64,000 bases of DNA, from assembly GCA_018667335.1 (NCBI GenBank), contig JABIVD010000049.1:1-64000 (forward strand). The letters are read 5' to 3'. A program made the translations under genes and the position numbers. Positions 47,357 to 55,746 of this stretch are shown here, piece after piece. The first letter of the stretch is position 1; each line of letters begins with the position of its first letter. A model generated the notes under the pieces. It made no database searches and was not told the origin of the DNA. It worked only from the letters and a program-made list of their open reading frames with translations. This DNA is from Rhodospirillaceae bacterium (GTDB taxonomy: Bacteria; Pseudomonadota; Alphaproteobacteria; UBA6615).

Positions 47357-48259
47357 ATGGCACGACCGGACAGGGTGGAAATCGTCGATGTGGGCCCGCG
47401 CGACGGCCTGCAGGCGGAACCGGTAATGGTCCCGACGGCAGATAAGATCGCGCTGATCGACCGCCTGTCGGATGCCGGGCTGCCGGCGGTCGAGGCGGGG
47501 GCATTTGTCTCTCCAAAATGGGTGCCGCAGATGGCCGACGCGGCCGAGGTCCTGGCCGGAATTCAGCGACGGCCGGGGACGCGGTATCCGGTGCTCGTAC
47601 CCAACGCGCGGGGACTGGAAGGCGCGTTGGCATCCGGGGTGGAGGAGATCGCGATTTTTGGTGCGGCGTCGGAGACGTTCTCCCAGAAGAACATCAACTG
47701 CTCGATCGATGAGAGCCTGGAGAGATTTCGTCCGGTTGCGGAGGCCGCACTGGCGGCGGGGATGAAGGTGCGCGGTTATATCTCCTGCGTGCTCGGCTGC
47801 CCGTATGAGGGCGACGTGGCGATCGAGAGCGTGGTGCGGGTGGCGCGCGAGTTGGACGCCATGGCGTGCTACGAGATCAGCCTGGGCGACACTATCGGGG
47901 TCGGCACGCCAACGCGTGCGCGGGCCATGGTGGAGGCGGTTTCCGGAGTTGTACCCGTCGAACGCCTTGCCCTGCATTTTCACGATACCTATGGCCAGGC
48001 ACTGGCGAATATTCTGGCCTGCCTGGACGCGGGCGTGGCAACTCTGGATACGGCCGTGGCCGGACTGGGCGGTTGCCCCTATGCACCCGGTGCATCGGGC
48101 AACGTCGCAACGGAAGATGTCGTCTATATGCTGGACGGGATGGGCATCGAGACGGGCGTCGATATGACCAAGCTGGTGGATGCCGGTCAGTTCATTTGCG
48201 ACGTTCTGGGGCGTGCACCGACATCGAAGGCGGCCCAGGCAATTCGCTCAAATGCCTGA
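47357..48259 (+). CDS. liuE: Hydroxymethylglutaryl-CoA lyase, 300 aa
   Basis: Last enzyme of leucine degradation, splitting HMG-CoA into acetyl-CoA and acetoacetate. TIM-barrel HMGL motifs: [12 protein letters not shown], the metal ligands in [11 protein letters not shown], and the cysteine-containing flexible loop [14 protein letters not shown]. Length matches bacterial enzymes. The ATG at 47357 is one base after the liuD stop, so it is translated from the same transcript. No strong terminator follows. Confidence 0.95.
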   Translation: MARPDRVEIVDVGPRDGLQAEPVMVPTADKIALIDRLSDAGLPAVEAGAFVSPKWVPQMADAAEVLAGIQRRPGTRYPVLVPNARGLEGALASGVEEIAIFGAASETFSQKNINCSIDESLERFRPVAEAALAAGMKVRGYISCVLGCPYEGDVAIESVVRVARELDAMACYEISLGDTIGVGTPTRARAMVEAVSGVVPVERLALHFHDTYGQALANILACLDAGVATLDTAVAGLGGCPYAPGASGNVATEDVVYMLDGMGIETGVDMTKLVDAGQFICDVLGRAPTSKAAQAIRSNA

Positions 48260-48379
48260 TGTATTCGTTTCATGTGCTGCCGCGCGTAAACTTTTGAGTA
48301 ACCATTAAATTATAGACTTCCGTCGTGGCGATTGTTGTCGGTGCGTCCGAGTTTCGATGGGTATCCAAAAGGATTCTGC

Positions 48380-48964
48380 GTGAGTTACCAGCTCGAAGGC
48401 CTGCGAATACTGATCATCGACGACAATGCCCATATCCGGCAATTGTTGCGGACGATCCTGTATGCCGTCGGAATTCGCGCCATCGACGTGGCCGAGGACG
48501 GCGTTAGCGGGTTCGATTCCTTCTGCCGTCTCGAATATGATCTCGTGTTCACGGACTATGAGATGGAACCGATCAGCGGCCTCGATCTCGCGGACATGAT
48601 CCGGACATCGCGCAAGAGTCCGAACCCTTACGTACCGATCATCATGATCTCGTCCTACTCGGATGAGGAGCGCGTTCAGGGAGCCCGTGACCGCGGGGTC
48701 ACCGAATTTCTGGCCAAGCCATTTACGGTAGATGTTCTGATGTCGCGCCTGGAATCCGTCATTGAGGAACCGCGGCCGTTCGTACGGACCGAGAGTTATT
48801 TCGGCCCCGATCGCCGACGCAAGCAGGACAAGCGCTACACCGGGCCGGAACGCCGCAAGGCGGACCTGGAGCAGGTCAAGGTTTCGGTTCGCGATCTTTC
48901 CGAGCAGCAACGCAGCGCGTTGAAGGAAAGTCGCGAGAACGTCGCCAAGATTGCAGGCGACTAA
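48380..48964 (+). CDS. Response regulator receiver protein with basic C-terminal tail, 194 aa
   Basis: CheY-like receiver (residues 1-125): acidic pair in IIDDNAHIR, phospho-acceptor Asp59 in VFTDYEM, SSYSDEE with the conserved serine and KPF lysine near 118. Instead of an output domain there is a 70-residue basic tail with two copies of a Y-x-GP-[DE]-RR motif (YFGPDRR and YTGPERR). GTG at 48380 follows AAGGA at seven bases. An HPt protein gene lies 63 bases downstream, so the two probably form one phosphorelay. Confidence 0.88.
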   Translation: MSYQLEGLRILIIDDNAHIRQLLRTILYAVGIRAIDVAEDGVSGFDSFCRLEYDLVFTDYEMEPISGLDLADMIRTSRKSPNPYVPIIMISSYSDEERVQGARDRGVTEFLAKPFTVDVLMSRLESVIEEPRPFVRTESYFGPDRRRKQDKRYTGPERRKADLEQVKVSVRDLSEQQRSALKESRENVAKIAGD

Positions 48965-49027
48965 CCATCCATTAACTTGCACTATCTATCCTGCGACGTT
49001 GCGAATGGTCGCAAGGATGAGGTTGTC

Positions 49028-49528
49028 ATGGCTGAAAAAAGCCAGGGAAATGGAGCGTATCAGCTCATTACGCCCCCCAATCTTCTGAAGGCGAAGGTTG
49101 GCAAGGGTGGCATGAGTGGAATCGACCCCGAGCTCATCAAGCGTGCGGAAGGTGTCATTGACACCATGGGTGACGATTTCGCGGACTCGGTGACCATCGA
49201 GATCACGCGATTGATGCAGCTGGCAATGGATCTTGAAGACGATCCGTCCAAGGCCGAGAAAGTGCTGAAGAAGGCGCGTCGGATCGGACATGACCTGCGT
49301 GGCCAGGGTGCAACCTATGGCTATGACCTGATCTCGGATGTCGCGTCCTCGCTCTATCGCTACGCTGAGCGTCTCTACAGTTTTGCCGAACTGAACCCCG
49401 ATGTTTTGCGGGCCCATGCAGACGCCATGCGCGCGGTCATCAAAAACCAGGTCAAGGGTGATGGCGGGGAGGTCGGTATCGACCTTGTGAAATCTCTCGA
49501 TTCCCTCGTCGAACAGATGGCGGGTTAA
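49028..49528 (+). CDS. Histidine phosphotransfer (HPt)-like protein, 166 aa
   Basis: Helical protein with an HPt-type motif, RIGHDLRGQGATYGYDL, in which His88 is the likely phosphate acceptor. About 30 residues of disordered N-terminus precede the four-helix core. An ATG at 49028 preceded by AAGGATGAGG is the start. It probably shuttles phosphate to the receiver encoded just upstream; the cognate kinase is not in this neighbourhood, though a hybrid kinase occurs at 6306. Confidence 0.75.
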   Translation: MAEKSQGNGAYQLITPPNLLKAKVGKGGMSGIDPELIKRAEGVIDTMGDDFADSVTIEITRLMQLAMDLEDDPSKAEKVLKKARRIGHDLRGQGATYGYDLISDVASSLYRYAERLYSFAELNPDVLRAHADAMRAVIKNQVKGDGGEVGIDLVKSLDSLVEQMAG

Positions 49529-49587
49529 CCACAGGCGCGAACCCACTTCCCGTTCACCTGCGCCAAGGCCGCTGCTATTGTGCGGCC

Positions 49588-50028
49588 ATGTCTGTTCATC
49601 TCGTTAAACTCGCCGTTGGCATCGAGACCATCGACCATCTGCGCGAGCGCCAGAAACAACGTATCGCCGATCGCAAGGCCGCCGGAGACGGCCCGGTCTT
49701 GCGGATTCTCACCCGCAACACGCCGCGGCGTGGCGATGAGCTGCTGGCAGACGACGGTTCGCTCTACTGGGTGATCAAGGGGCGGATTTTGGTGCGCCAG
49801 AAGATCATCGCGATCGAGCCGGCCACAGCGTCGGATGGCACACCGCGTTGCGCAATTCATCTCGACCGCAAACTCACACGCGTGCAGTCCAAGCGCTCAC
49901 GCCCGTTTCAGGGCTGGCGGTATCTGGAACTCGAGAATGCTCCCTTGGACCTGCCGTCCGGTGCCGAGGCCGAACGCGAGCCGCCGCCTGAAATGGCGGC
50001 CGAGCTTCGCGAGCTCGGCCTGATCTAG
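49588..50028 (+). CDS. DUF1489-family protein, 146 aa
   Basis: Conserved alphaproteobacterial protein of unknown function. Recognised from MSVHLVKLAVGIETIDHL and from the LYWVIKGRILVRQKI and PFQGWRYLE segments. It is basic, soluble and without known catalytic motifs. Its presence is one of the arguments for an alphaproteobacterial origin. Stop codon shared as CTAG with the convergent permease gene. Confidence 0.85.
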   Translation: MSVHLVKLAVGIETIDHLRERQKQRIADRKAAGDGPVLRILTRNTPRRGDELLADDGSLYWVIKGRILVRQKIIAIEPATASDGTPRCAIHLDRKLTRVQSKRSRPFQGWRYLELENAPLDLPSGAEAEREPPPEMAAELRELGLI

Positions 50029-51740
50029 CCGCGTGTGGTGGCTTGCGTGTCCTTGGGTGTGCCGGTGCGCGCGCCGGGGCGGGCCTGGCGCAAGGCGCGG
50101 CTGAGGATGATCACGGGCAGAATGCCGGCGATGACGATCGTCAGTGCGGACAGCGCGCTGCGTTCGAGCTGTTCGTCCGAAGCGAACTGATAGACATGCG
50201 TGGCCAGCGTGTCGAAGTTGAACGGCCGCAGGATCAGGGTCGCGGGCAACTCCTTCATGGAATCGACGAAGACGATGGTCCCGGCGGCGATCAAGCTACC
50301 GCGAACCAGCGGCAGGTGGATTCGCCACAGCGTGCGGCCGGGGCCGGCGCCGAGGCTGCGTGCCGCCATGTCCATGGTCGGCCTGATCTTGCCGAGACTT
50401 GCCTCGACGGCCCCGAAGCCGACGGCCAGAAACCGCACCACATATGCGAAGACGAGGGCGAAGATGGTGCCGCTCAGGATCAACCCGGTGGAGACGCCGA
50501 ACAGGTCGCGCGCGAGACTGTCGATGGCATTGTCGATACGCGCGAACGGGATGATGACACCGACCGCGAGAACCGCACCGGGCACCGCGTAGCCGAGCAG
50601 CGCGATCCGGGATAGCGCACCGAAGCCGCGGCCCGACAGTCGCCGGCCATAGGCGAGGAAGACGGCGATCGAGACCGCGATGAGCGCCGCAGTGGCGGAC
50701 AGGGTGAGGCTGTTCCGGGCGAAGGCGAAAAAGGCCTGGTTCCAGGAATCATCGAAGAAGACGATGGCGTGGCGCAGCAGGACGCCGGCCGGGATCAGGA
50801 AGCCGATGAGGATCGGAACCGCGCAGACCAGGAATGCGGCGAGATGGCGGCCGCCGCGCAGGCGGACGCGCGGGGACGCCTGAAAACGCGATGATGTGTG
50901 GTGATACTGGCGACCCTGGCGGCCGATCCGTTCGAGAGAAATCAGCAGGATCACGAACCCGAGCATGACCAGAGCGATCTGTGCGGCCCCGCCGGCATTG
51001 CCCATGCCGAGCCAGACGTTGAACACGGCGACGGTCAGCGTGTTGACGGCGAAGTAATCGACGGTGCCGAAATCCGCCAGGGTTTCCATCAGGGCGAGCG
51101 CGATGCCGACGACGATGGCCGGACGCGCCAGGGGCAGCGCGACCGTGAGGAACGTCTGCCAGGGACCGCGGCCCAGCGTGCGGCTCACCTCCAGCACGCT
51201 GGAGGACTGCTCGTGGAAGGACGCGCGGGCGAGCAGGTAGACATAGGGATACAGGACGAAGGACATGACGAAGATCGCGCCACCCATCGATCGGATCTCC
51301 GGGAACCAGTAGTCGCGCGCTGTCTGCCAGCCAAAGACATCGCGCAGCAGTCCCTGCACGGGCCCGGCGAATTCGAGAATGTCGGTGTAGACGAAGGCGA
51401 CGATGTAGGCCGGCACCGCCAGCGGGAGGAGCAGGGCCCATTCGAAGACCCGGCGCCCGGTGAAGTCGCATGCGCTGACGAGCCACGCCGAGGCCGTGCC
51501 GATGAGAAACACCCCGATGCCGTTGCCGACCATCAGCAGCGCCGTGTTCCAGCTGTGGCGCGGGAGCACCGTCGATGCCAGATGGGGCCAGATATTCTCG
51601 GTCGGGAACAACGCGATCCAGGCGATGGCACCGATCGGGGCCGCGACGATGAGCGCCACGAGCAGCCCGCCCAGAATCCACACACGCCCCTGAGAGGGGC
51701 GGGTGCTCGACGACAGGGAGGAGAGAGTCGTCATGGACAT
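50025..51740 (-). CDS. Ferric-iron ABC transporter permease (FbpB/AfuB-like, fused halves), 571 aa
   Basis: Two copies of the binding-protein-dependent permease domain in one chain with about 12 membrane segments; EAA-type cytoplasmic loops are visible in VSRTLGRGPWQTFLTVALP and in AARSLGAGPGRTLWRIHLP. This fused layout is usual for FbpB/AfuB iron permeases. It lies 25 bases after the stop of the binding-protein gene in one operon. No ATP-binding subunit follows: the next gene downstream converges and ends here. Confidence 0.9.
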   Translation of the reverse strand: MSMTTLSSLSSSTRPSQGRVWILGGLLVALIVAAPIGAIAWIALFPTENIWPHLASTVLPRHSWNTALLMVGNGIGVFLIGTASAWLVSACDFTGRRVFEWALLLPLAVPAYIVAFVYTDILEFAGPVQGLLRDVFGWQTARDYWFPEIRSMGGAIFVMSFVLYPYVYLLARASFHEQSSSVLEVSRTLGRGPWQTFLTVALPLARPAIVVGIALALMETLADFGTVDYFAVNTLTVAVFNVWLGMGNAGGAAQIALVMLGFVILLISLERIGRQGRQYHHTSSRFQASPRVRLRGGRHLAAFLVCAVPILIGFLIPAGVLLRHAIVFFDDSWNQAFFAFARNSLTLSATAALIAVSIAVFLAYGRRLSGRGFGALSRIALLGYAVPGAVLAVGVIIPFARIDNAIDSLARDLFGVSTGLILSGTIFALVFAYVVRFLAVGFGAVEASLGKIRPTMDMAARSLGAGPGRTLWRIHLPLVRGSLIAAGTIVFVDSMKELPATLILRPFNFDTLATHVYQFASDEQLERSALSALTIVIAGILPVIILSRALRQARPGARTGTPKDTQATTRG

Positions 51741-51765
51741 TCGAAAATTCCGGCCTCAGTGCCCG

Positions 51766-52815
51766 CTAGTCGTTGTACCCGACCTTGTCGACGAGCTTGA
51801 AGGCGTCGGCCCGCAGCGCGGCGACGCGGTCGAGCGCCATGGTGTCGGCTTTCAACTCGCCCATGGAGCGCAGCAGGCCCGCCTGGGGAACGCCTGCGAC
51901 GACCGGGTACTCGAAGTTCTGCTCCGAATACATTTGTTGGGCCAGATCGCCGGTCAGGAACTCCATGAGCATCACGGCATTGTCGCGGTTCGGCGACGCC
52001 TTGGTCAGCGCCATCCCCGAGATGTTCACATGGGTGCCGGTGTCATCGATGGTCGGGAAGACCGGATAGACCGCCTGGGCCCAGGCGAACTGCTCTTTGT
52101 TCTGGAGCATCAGCCCGAAATAGTAGTTGTTGCCGAGTGAGATATCGCACTCGCCCTCGCTGATCGCCTTGACCTGAGCGCGGTCGTTGCCCTGGGGCTT
52201 GCGCGCCAGATTGGACTTCAGGCCGCGCAGCCACGCCTCGGCCTTCTCCTCGCCGTGATGGGCGATCATCGCCGCTGTCAGTGCGACCTGGTAGACATGG
52301 TTGCCGGCGCGGGTGCAGATGCGGCCCGCCCATTTCGGGTCGGCGAGCTCCTCATAGGATTTGGGAGCGTCGTCCTTGGAAACGCGATCCTTCGACGCAT
52401 AGATGATGCGCGCGCGCTGGGTCAGCCCGTACCAATGTCCGTCGGCCTGGCGGAAGGCGGCGGGAATATTCGCGGTCAGCTGCGCCGTTTCCACGGGGGC
52501 CGTGACGCCGCTGTCATAGGCGTCATTCAGCCGCCCGATGTCGACGGTGAAGATCAGGTCGGCCGGGGAGTTGCGGCCTTCCTGCTTGAGGCGCTCGACC
52601 AGGCCCTTCTTGGCGAAGACGACGTTGACCTTCACGCCCGTGTCACGTGTAAAGGCGTCGAACATCGGCTGGATCAGGAACGGCTGACGATAGGAGTAGA
52701 CATTGACCTCACCGCTATTCACGGACGCCTGCTGCTGGGCGATCACGCCCGGGCCGATCAACAAGGCGGCCAGGCCGGCCGCGGCGCCGGCGAGGGCGAA
52801 GGTGCGTTTGCGCAT
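51766..52815 (-). CDS. Ferric-iron ABC transporter substrate-binding protein (FbpA/FutA-like), 349 aa
   Basis: Exported periplasmic protein with a signal peptide (FALAGAAAGLAALLIGPGVIA) and the transferrin-like type 1 fold. Tyrosines expected to bind iron are present in VNVYSYRQP and in EQNFEYPVVAG, and the GLTQRARIIYASKDRV segment is typical. It captures free or weakly chelated ferric iron for the permease encoded downstream. Two dyad elements lie in its upstream region, in agreement with iron-responsive control. Confidence 0.9.
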   Translation of the reverse strand: MRKRTFALAGAAAGLAALLIGPGVIAQQQASVNSGEVNVYSYRQPFLIQPMFDAFTRDTGVKVNVVFAKKGLVERLKQEGRNSPADLIFTVDIGRLNDAYDSGVTAPVETAQLTANIPAAFRQADGHWYGLTQRARIIYASKDRVSKDDAPKSYEELADPKWAGRICTRAGNHVYQVALTAAMIAHHGEEKAEAWLRGLKSNLARKPQGNDRAQVKAISEGECDISLGNNYYFGLMLQNKEQFAWAQAVYPVFPTIDDTGTHVNISGMALTKASPNRDNAVMLMEFLTGDLAQQMYSEQNFEYPVVAGVPQAGLLRSMGELKADTMALDRVAALRADAFKLVDKVGYND

Positions 52816-52842
52816 TTTCTACTCCGAAACGAAGGTGTGCGA

Positions 52843-52912
52843 TTGAGAACTGTTCTTAACTGTGTCGGACCATATTCAACGGCAATCCTATTTGCAAGTC
52901 ATTCTCAATTGC
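52843..52912 (-). promoter_or_regulatory. Putative iron-responsive operators upstream of the ferric transporter
   Basis: Two dyads lie ahead of the binding-protein start at 52815. TTGAGAAC-T-GTTCTTAA at 52843-52859 has one mismatch; TTGCAA...TTGCA at 52892-52912 surrounds ATTCTCAA, similar to Fur/Irr-type sites. The intervening region is AT-rich compared with the surroundings. Assignment to Fur or another iron regulator is inference from the gene downstream. Confidence 0.5.
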
Positions 52913-52992
52913 AGAAGATTCCACGCATTGATCTGGATCAAATGACGCGGATACGGAGCGAATAAATCGATGCAGAGCGGCAGAAGGCGGGG

Positions 52993-54036
52993 CTAGGCCG
53001 CGCGGAATCGTTCCTCTGCCATCTGGTCGGCGACGAAGTTGGTCGCTGCACCTTCGATATCGGCGCGTTCGAAGATTTCCAGCAACGTGTCGTGGACCCG
53101 GTCGAGATGGGTGAAGATTACAGCGTCGTCATGGGCGCCGCCGAAGTCGGCTCCGTGGGCGATTTCGATGATCCCGCCGGCGTTGATCACATAGTCGGGT
53201 GCATACAGAATTCCACGCGCGGCCAGTTCGGCACCATGCCTGTCTTCGGCAAGCTGATTGTTGGCTGAGCCCGCGACGATCTTCGCGCCCAGATCGCCGA
53301 CCGACTGATCGTTGATGACGGCGCCCAGTGCGCAGGGTGCAAACACATCGACGTCTGCGGCGTGAATGTCGTGGGTATCGACGGGCACAGCGCCGAATTC
53401 GTCGACGGCGCGTGCGATCGCTTCGCTGTTGATGTCCGCAACCTGCAACCGCGCGCCGGCGTCGTGCAGGCGCCGCGCCAGGTCGAAGCCGACCGAACCC
53501 AGGCCCTGGATGGCCACCTGGACATCCGCGAGCCCGTCATTGTGCCCCAGCTTGTGGGCGACGGCGGCGCGGATACCCTGAAAGACACCGTAGCCGGTGT
53601 AGGGGGAGGGGTTGCCACTGGTGGCGCTGGTCCCGGTAACATGCTTCGTCACCTTCGCCATCTCGTCCATATCCGCGACGGTCATCCCGATGTCTTCCGC
53701 GGCCACGTAACGGCCGGCGACGCTGTCGACGATCCGTCCCATCGCCCGCATGAGCGCCGGGGACTTGTCTGTCTTCGCATCGCCGATGATGACCGACTTG
53801 CCGCCTCCGAACGGGAGTCCGGCCAGGGCCGACTTGTAGGTCATGCCGCGCGACAGGCGCAGCGCATCCTCGAGCGCGGCGGCTTCATCGGCGTAGGGCC
53901 ACATGCGGCAACCGCCGACAGCCGGCCCCAGATTGGTGTTGTGGATGGCGATGATCGCGCGCAGTCCGGTCTCCCGGTCGAACCCGAACAGGACATTCTC
54001 ATGCTGGTCAAAGGCAGGCGCGGTGTACACGGTCAT
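52993..54036 (-). CDS. Leucine dehydrogenase-like Glu/Leu/Phe/Val dehydrogenase, 347 aa
   Basis: Amino-acid dehydrogenase of the octameric leucine/phenylalanine group. The catalytic lysine region is MTYKSALAGLPFGGGKSVI, the glycine-rich NAD-binding loop is QGLGSVGFDLA, and the length fits leucine dehydrogenase (about 350-370). It would deaminate branched-chain amino acids to 2-keto acids, feeding the liu pathway encoded 5 kb upstream. Start at 54036 has GGAG eight bases before it; an upstream ATG at 54075 is less likely. Confidence 0.86.
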   Translation of the reverse strand: MTVYTAPAFDQHENVLFGFDRETGLRAIIAIHNTNLGPAVGGCRMWPYADEAAALEDALRLSRGMTYKSALAGLPFGGGKSVIIGDAKTDKSPALMRAMGRIVDSVAGRYVAAEDIGMTVADMDEMAKVTKHVTGTSATSGNPSPYTGYGVFQGIRAAVAHKLGHNDGLADVQVAIQGLGSVGFDLARRLHDAGARLQVADINSEAIARAVDEFGAVPVDTHDIHAADVDVFAPCALGAVINDQSVGDLGAKIVAGSANNQLAEDRHGAELAARGILYAPDYVINAGGIIEIAHGADFGGAHDDAVIFTHLDRVHDTLLEIFERADIEGAATNFVADQMAEERFRAA

Positions 54037-54077
54037 GGTGTTCTCCGAGTGTCCGGCGTACTTAACCGGTGGCAACC

Positions 54078-54509
54078 ATGCCTATGGATTTCGCATTTGG
54101 CGCGTTAATCTTCAATGAACATCAAGGACTTGTGTCCGGTTTGAAAGAAGCCGGACGGTATCAGGGGGTGTATGCGTTGGAATGTGACGCCTTGCCCGAG
54201 AGCTCTATAATAATATTTCAATGCCAACCGGATCGATTCGATCCCGTATCGGCGGGTGCAAAGGTGGAGCTAATGCCCGATCCCAAGCAGCGTGTGACGA
54301 TTGAGCCGCAGAAGTGGGAGCAGCCCAGTGGCGCGGCCATGAGCTGTGAAGAATCCATCCTCGTGTTGCGCGAGAACCTCGTCGAGATTCAGGACGTGTG
54401 TCAGGAAGCGCTGGAAGACGCGGTGTTGATGGATGTGTCCGAGGCGCAGTTCCGCAAGGTGCTCCACGCCCTCGTGGACGAACTGGCGAACCCCTATAAA
54501 AAAGGCTGA
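54078..54509 (+). CDS. Uncharacterised 143-residue protein
   Basis: Not recognised. The N-terminal half looks like a small beta domain (LIFNEHQGLVSGLKEAGRY, SIIIFQCQP); the C-terminal 65 residues are acidic and helical, with an MSCEESILVLRENLVEIQ amphipathic segment. No signal peptide or membrane segment. GTG 54069, ATG 54078 and ATG 54084 are alternative starts, none with a good ribosome site. It is divergent from the dehydrogenase (41 bases between starts) and its stop lies three bases from that of the convergent alcohol dehydrogenase. Confidence 0.65.
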   Translation: MPMDFAFGALIFNEHQGLVSGLKEAGRYQGVYALECDALPESSIIIFQCQPDRFDPVSAGAKVELMPDPKQRVTIEPQKWEQPSGAAMSCEESILVLRENLVEIQDVCQEALEDAVLMDVSEAQFRKVLHALVDELANPYKKG

Positions 54510-54512
54510 CGC

Positions 54513-55712
54513 CTAGCCGAGGTCTCCGGCATAGGCCGCCTCGAAGAGTTGCCGAAAACCGGCGGCATCCAGCGCGACCGGATTGGCCAGCGCGGTCGGG
54601 TCGGCCGCCGCCATCTCGGCGAGTTCATCGAAACGTCCAGGCTCCACGCCCAGGCCCGCCAGTGTGTGGGGCATGTCGAACTGCGTGCGCAGCGCCAGCG
54701 TCCAGTCGAGGAAGGCGTCAAACCCCGCCGCGGCGCCATGGCCTTGGCGCGCGAGGCCGAGATAGTCCGACACGCGCGCGAGTTTGGTCTCGATCGCCGC
54801 CCGGTTCCGCTTGAGGACATAGGGCATGACGACCGCATTGGTCAGCCCGTGATGGGTGTCGTAGAGAGCGCCGATCGGATGGCTCATCGCGTGGATCGCG
54901 CCGAGCCCCTTCTGGAAGGCGGTCGATCCCATGGCTGCGGCGGCGAGCATATGAGACCGCGCGGCGAGATCTGACCCGTCGGCCGCGGCGGTCATCAAAT
55001 TCCCGTGGACCAACCGCATGCCCTCTAGCGCGACGCCGTCACACAACGGATTGTCGAAGGGCGAGCAATAGGCCTCGAGGCAGTGGGCGAGCGCGTCCAT
55101 GCCCGTCGCCGCCGTGATGTGTGCCGGCAAGCCGAGGGTCAATTCCGGATCGGCGATCACGATACCGGGCATCATGCCCGGATGGGTGATGATCACCTTG
55201 CGATGGGTGGCCTCGTTCAGCACCACCGAGGAGCGACCGGTCTCCGATCCCGTGCCGGCAGTCGTGGGAATGGCCACGATGGGCAGCGGCGGTGCCGCAC
55301 GGTGCCAGTCCTTGCGGCCTTCCTCGAAGTCCCAGAGGTCGACGCCGTCATCGGACTGCGCTGCGACGAGCGCGATGGTTTTTCCGGCATCGAGGGACGA
55401 CCCGCCGCCGAATGCGATCACGCCGTCGCAACCCGCCGTGCGCAAAGCGTCCACGCCGGACCGGATGTTCGCGCTCACGGGGTTGGGCTTGATGCCCGAA
55501 AACAGGGTTACGGCAACGCCGTCGGCCGCCGCTGCTGCCAGTGTCGTCGTGACCATCTCGAGACCGGCCAGTCCCGGGTCGGTCACGAAAAGCGGCTTGG
55601 TGATGCCCAGGGTCTTGCAGGCGCGTGCGAGCATCGCGATTTTCCCGGCCCCGAACCAGATCGTGGTCGGAAAGCTCCAGGTGCCGCGCAGGACGGCGGG
55701 GTCGTTGGTCAT
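54513..55712 (-). CDS. Iron-containing alcohol dehydrogenase, 399 aa
   Basis: Group III ADH. NAD-binding GGGSSLDAGK; metal ligands in MDALAHCLEAYCS (Asp and His) and in HAMSHPIGALYDTHHGLTN (two His). It oxidises an alcohol or reduces an aldehyde, with the substrate unknown. Its start at 55712 lies 34 bases downstream of the stop of the molybdenum enzyme gene, so alcohol, aldehyde and oxidase steps may belong to one transcript. Confidence 0.9.
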   Translation of the reverse strand: MTNDPAVLRGTWSFPTTIWFGAGKIAMLARACKTLGITKPLFVTDPGLAGLEMVTTTLAAAAADGVAVTLFSGIKPNPVSANIRSGVDALRTAGCDGVIAFGGGSSLDAGKTIALVAAQSDDGVDLWDFEEGRKDWHRAAPPLPIVAIPTTAGTGSETGRSSVVLNEATHRKVIITHPGMMPGIVIADPELTLGLPAHITAATGMDALAHCLEAYCSPFDNPLCDGVALEGMRLVHGNLMTAAADGSDLAARSHMLAAAAMGSTAFQKGLGAIHAMSHPIGALYDTHHGLTNAVVMPYVLKRNRAAIETKLARVSDYLGLARQGHGAAAGFDAFLDWTLALRTQFDMPHTLAGLGVEPGRFDELAEMAAADPTALANPVALDAAGFRQLFEAAYAGDLG

Positions 55713-55746
55713 GCGTTTCTCAAAAAGAAATGCCGGGGTTCAGCCG

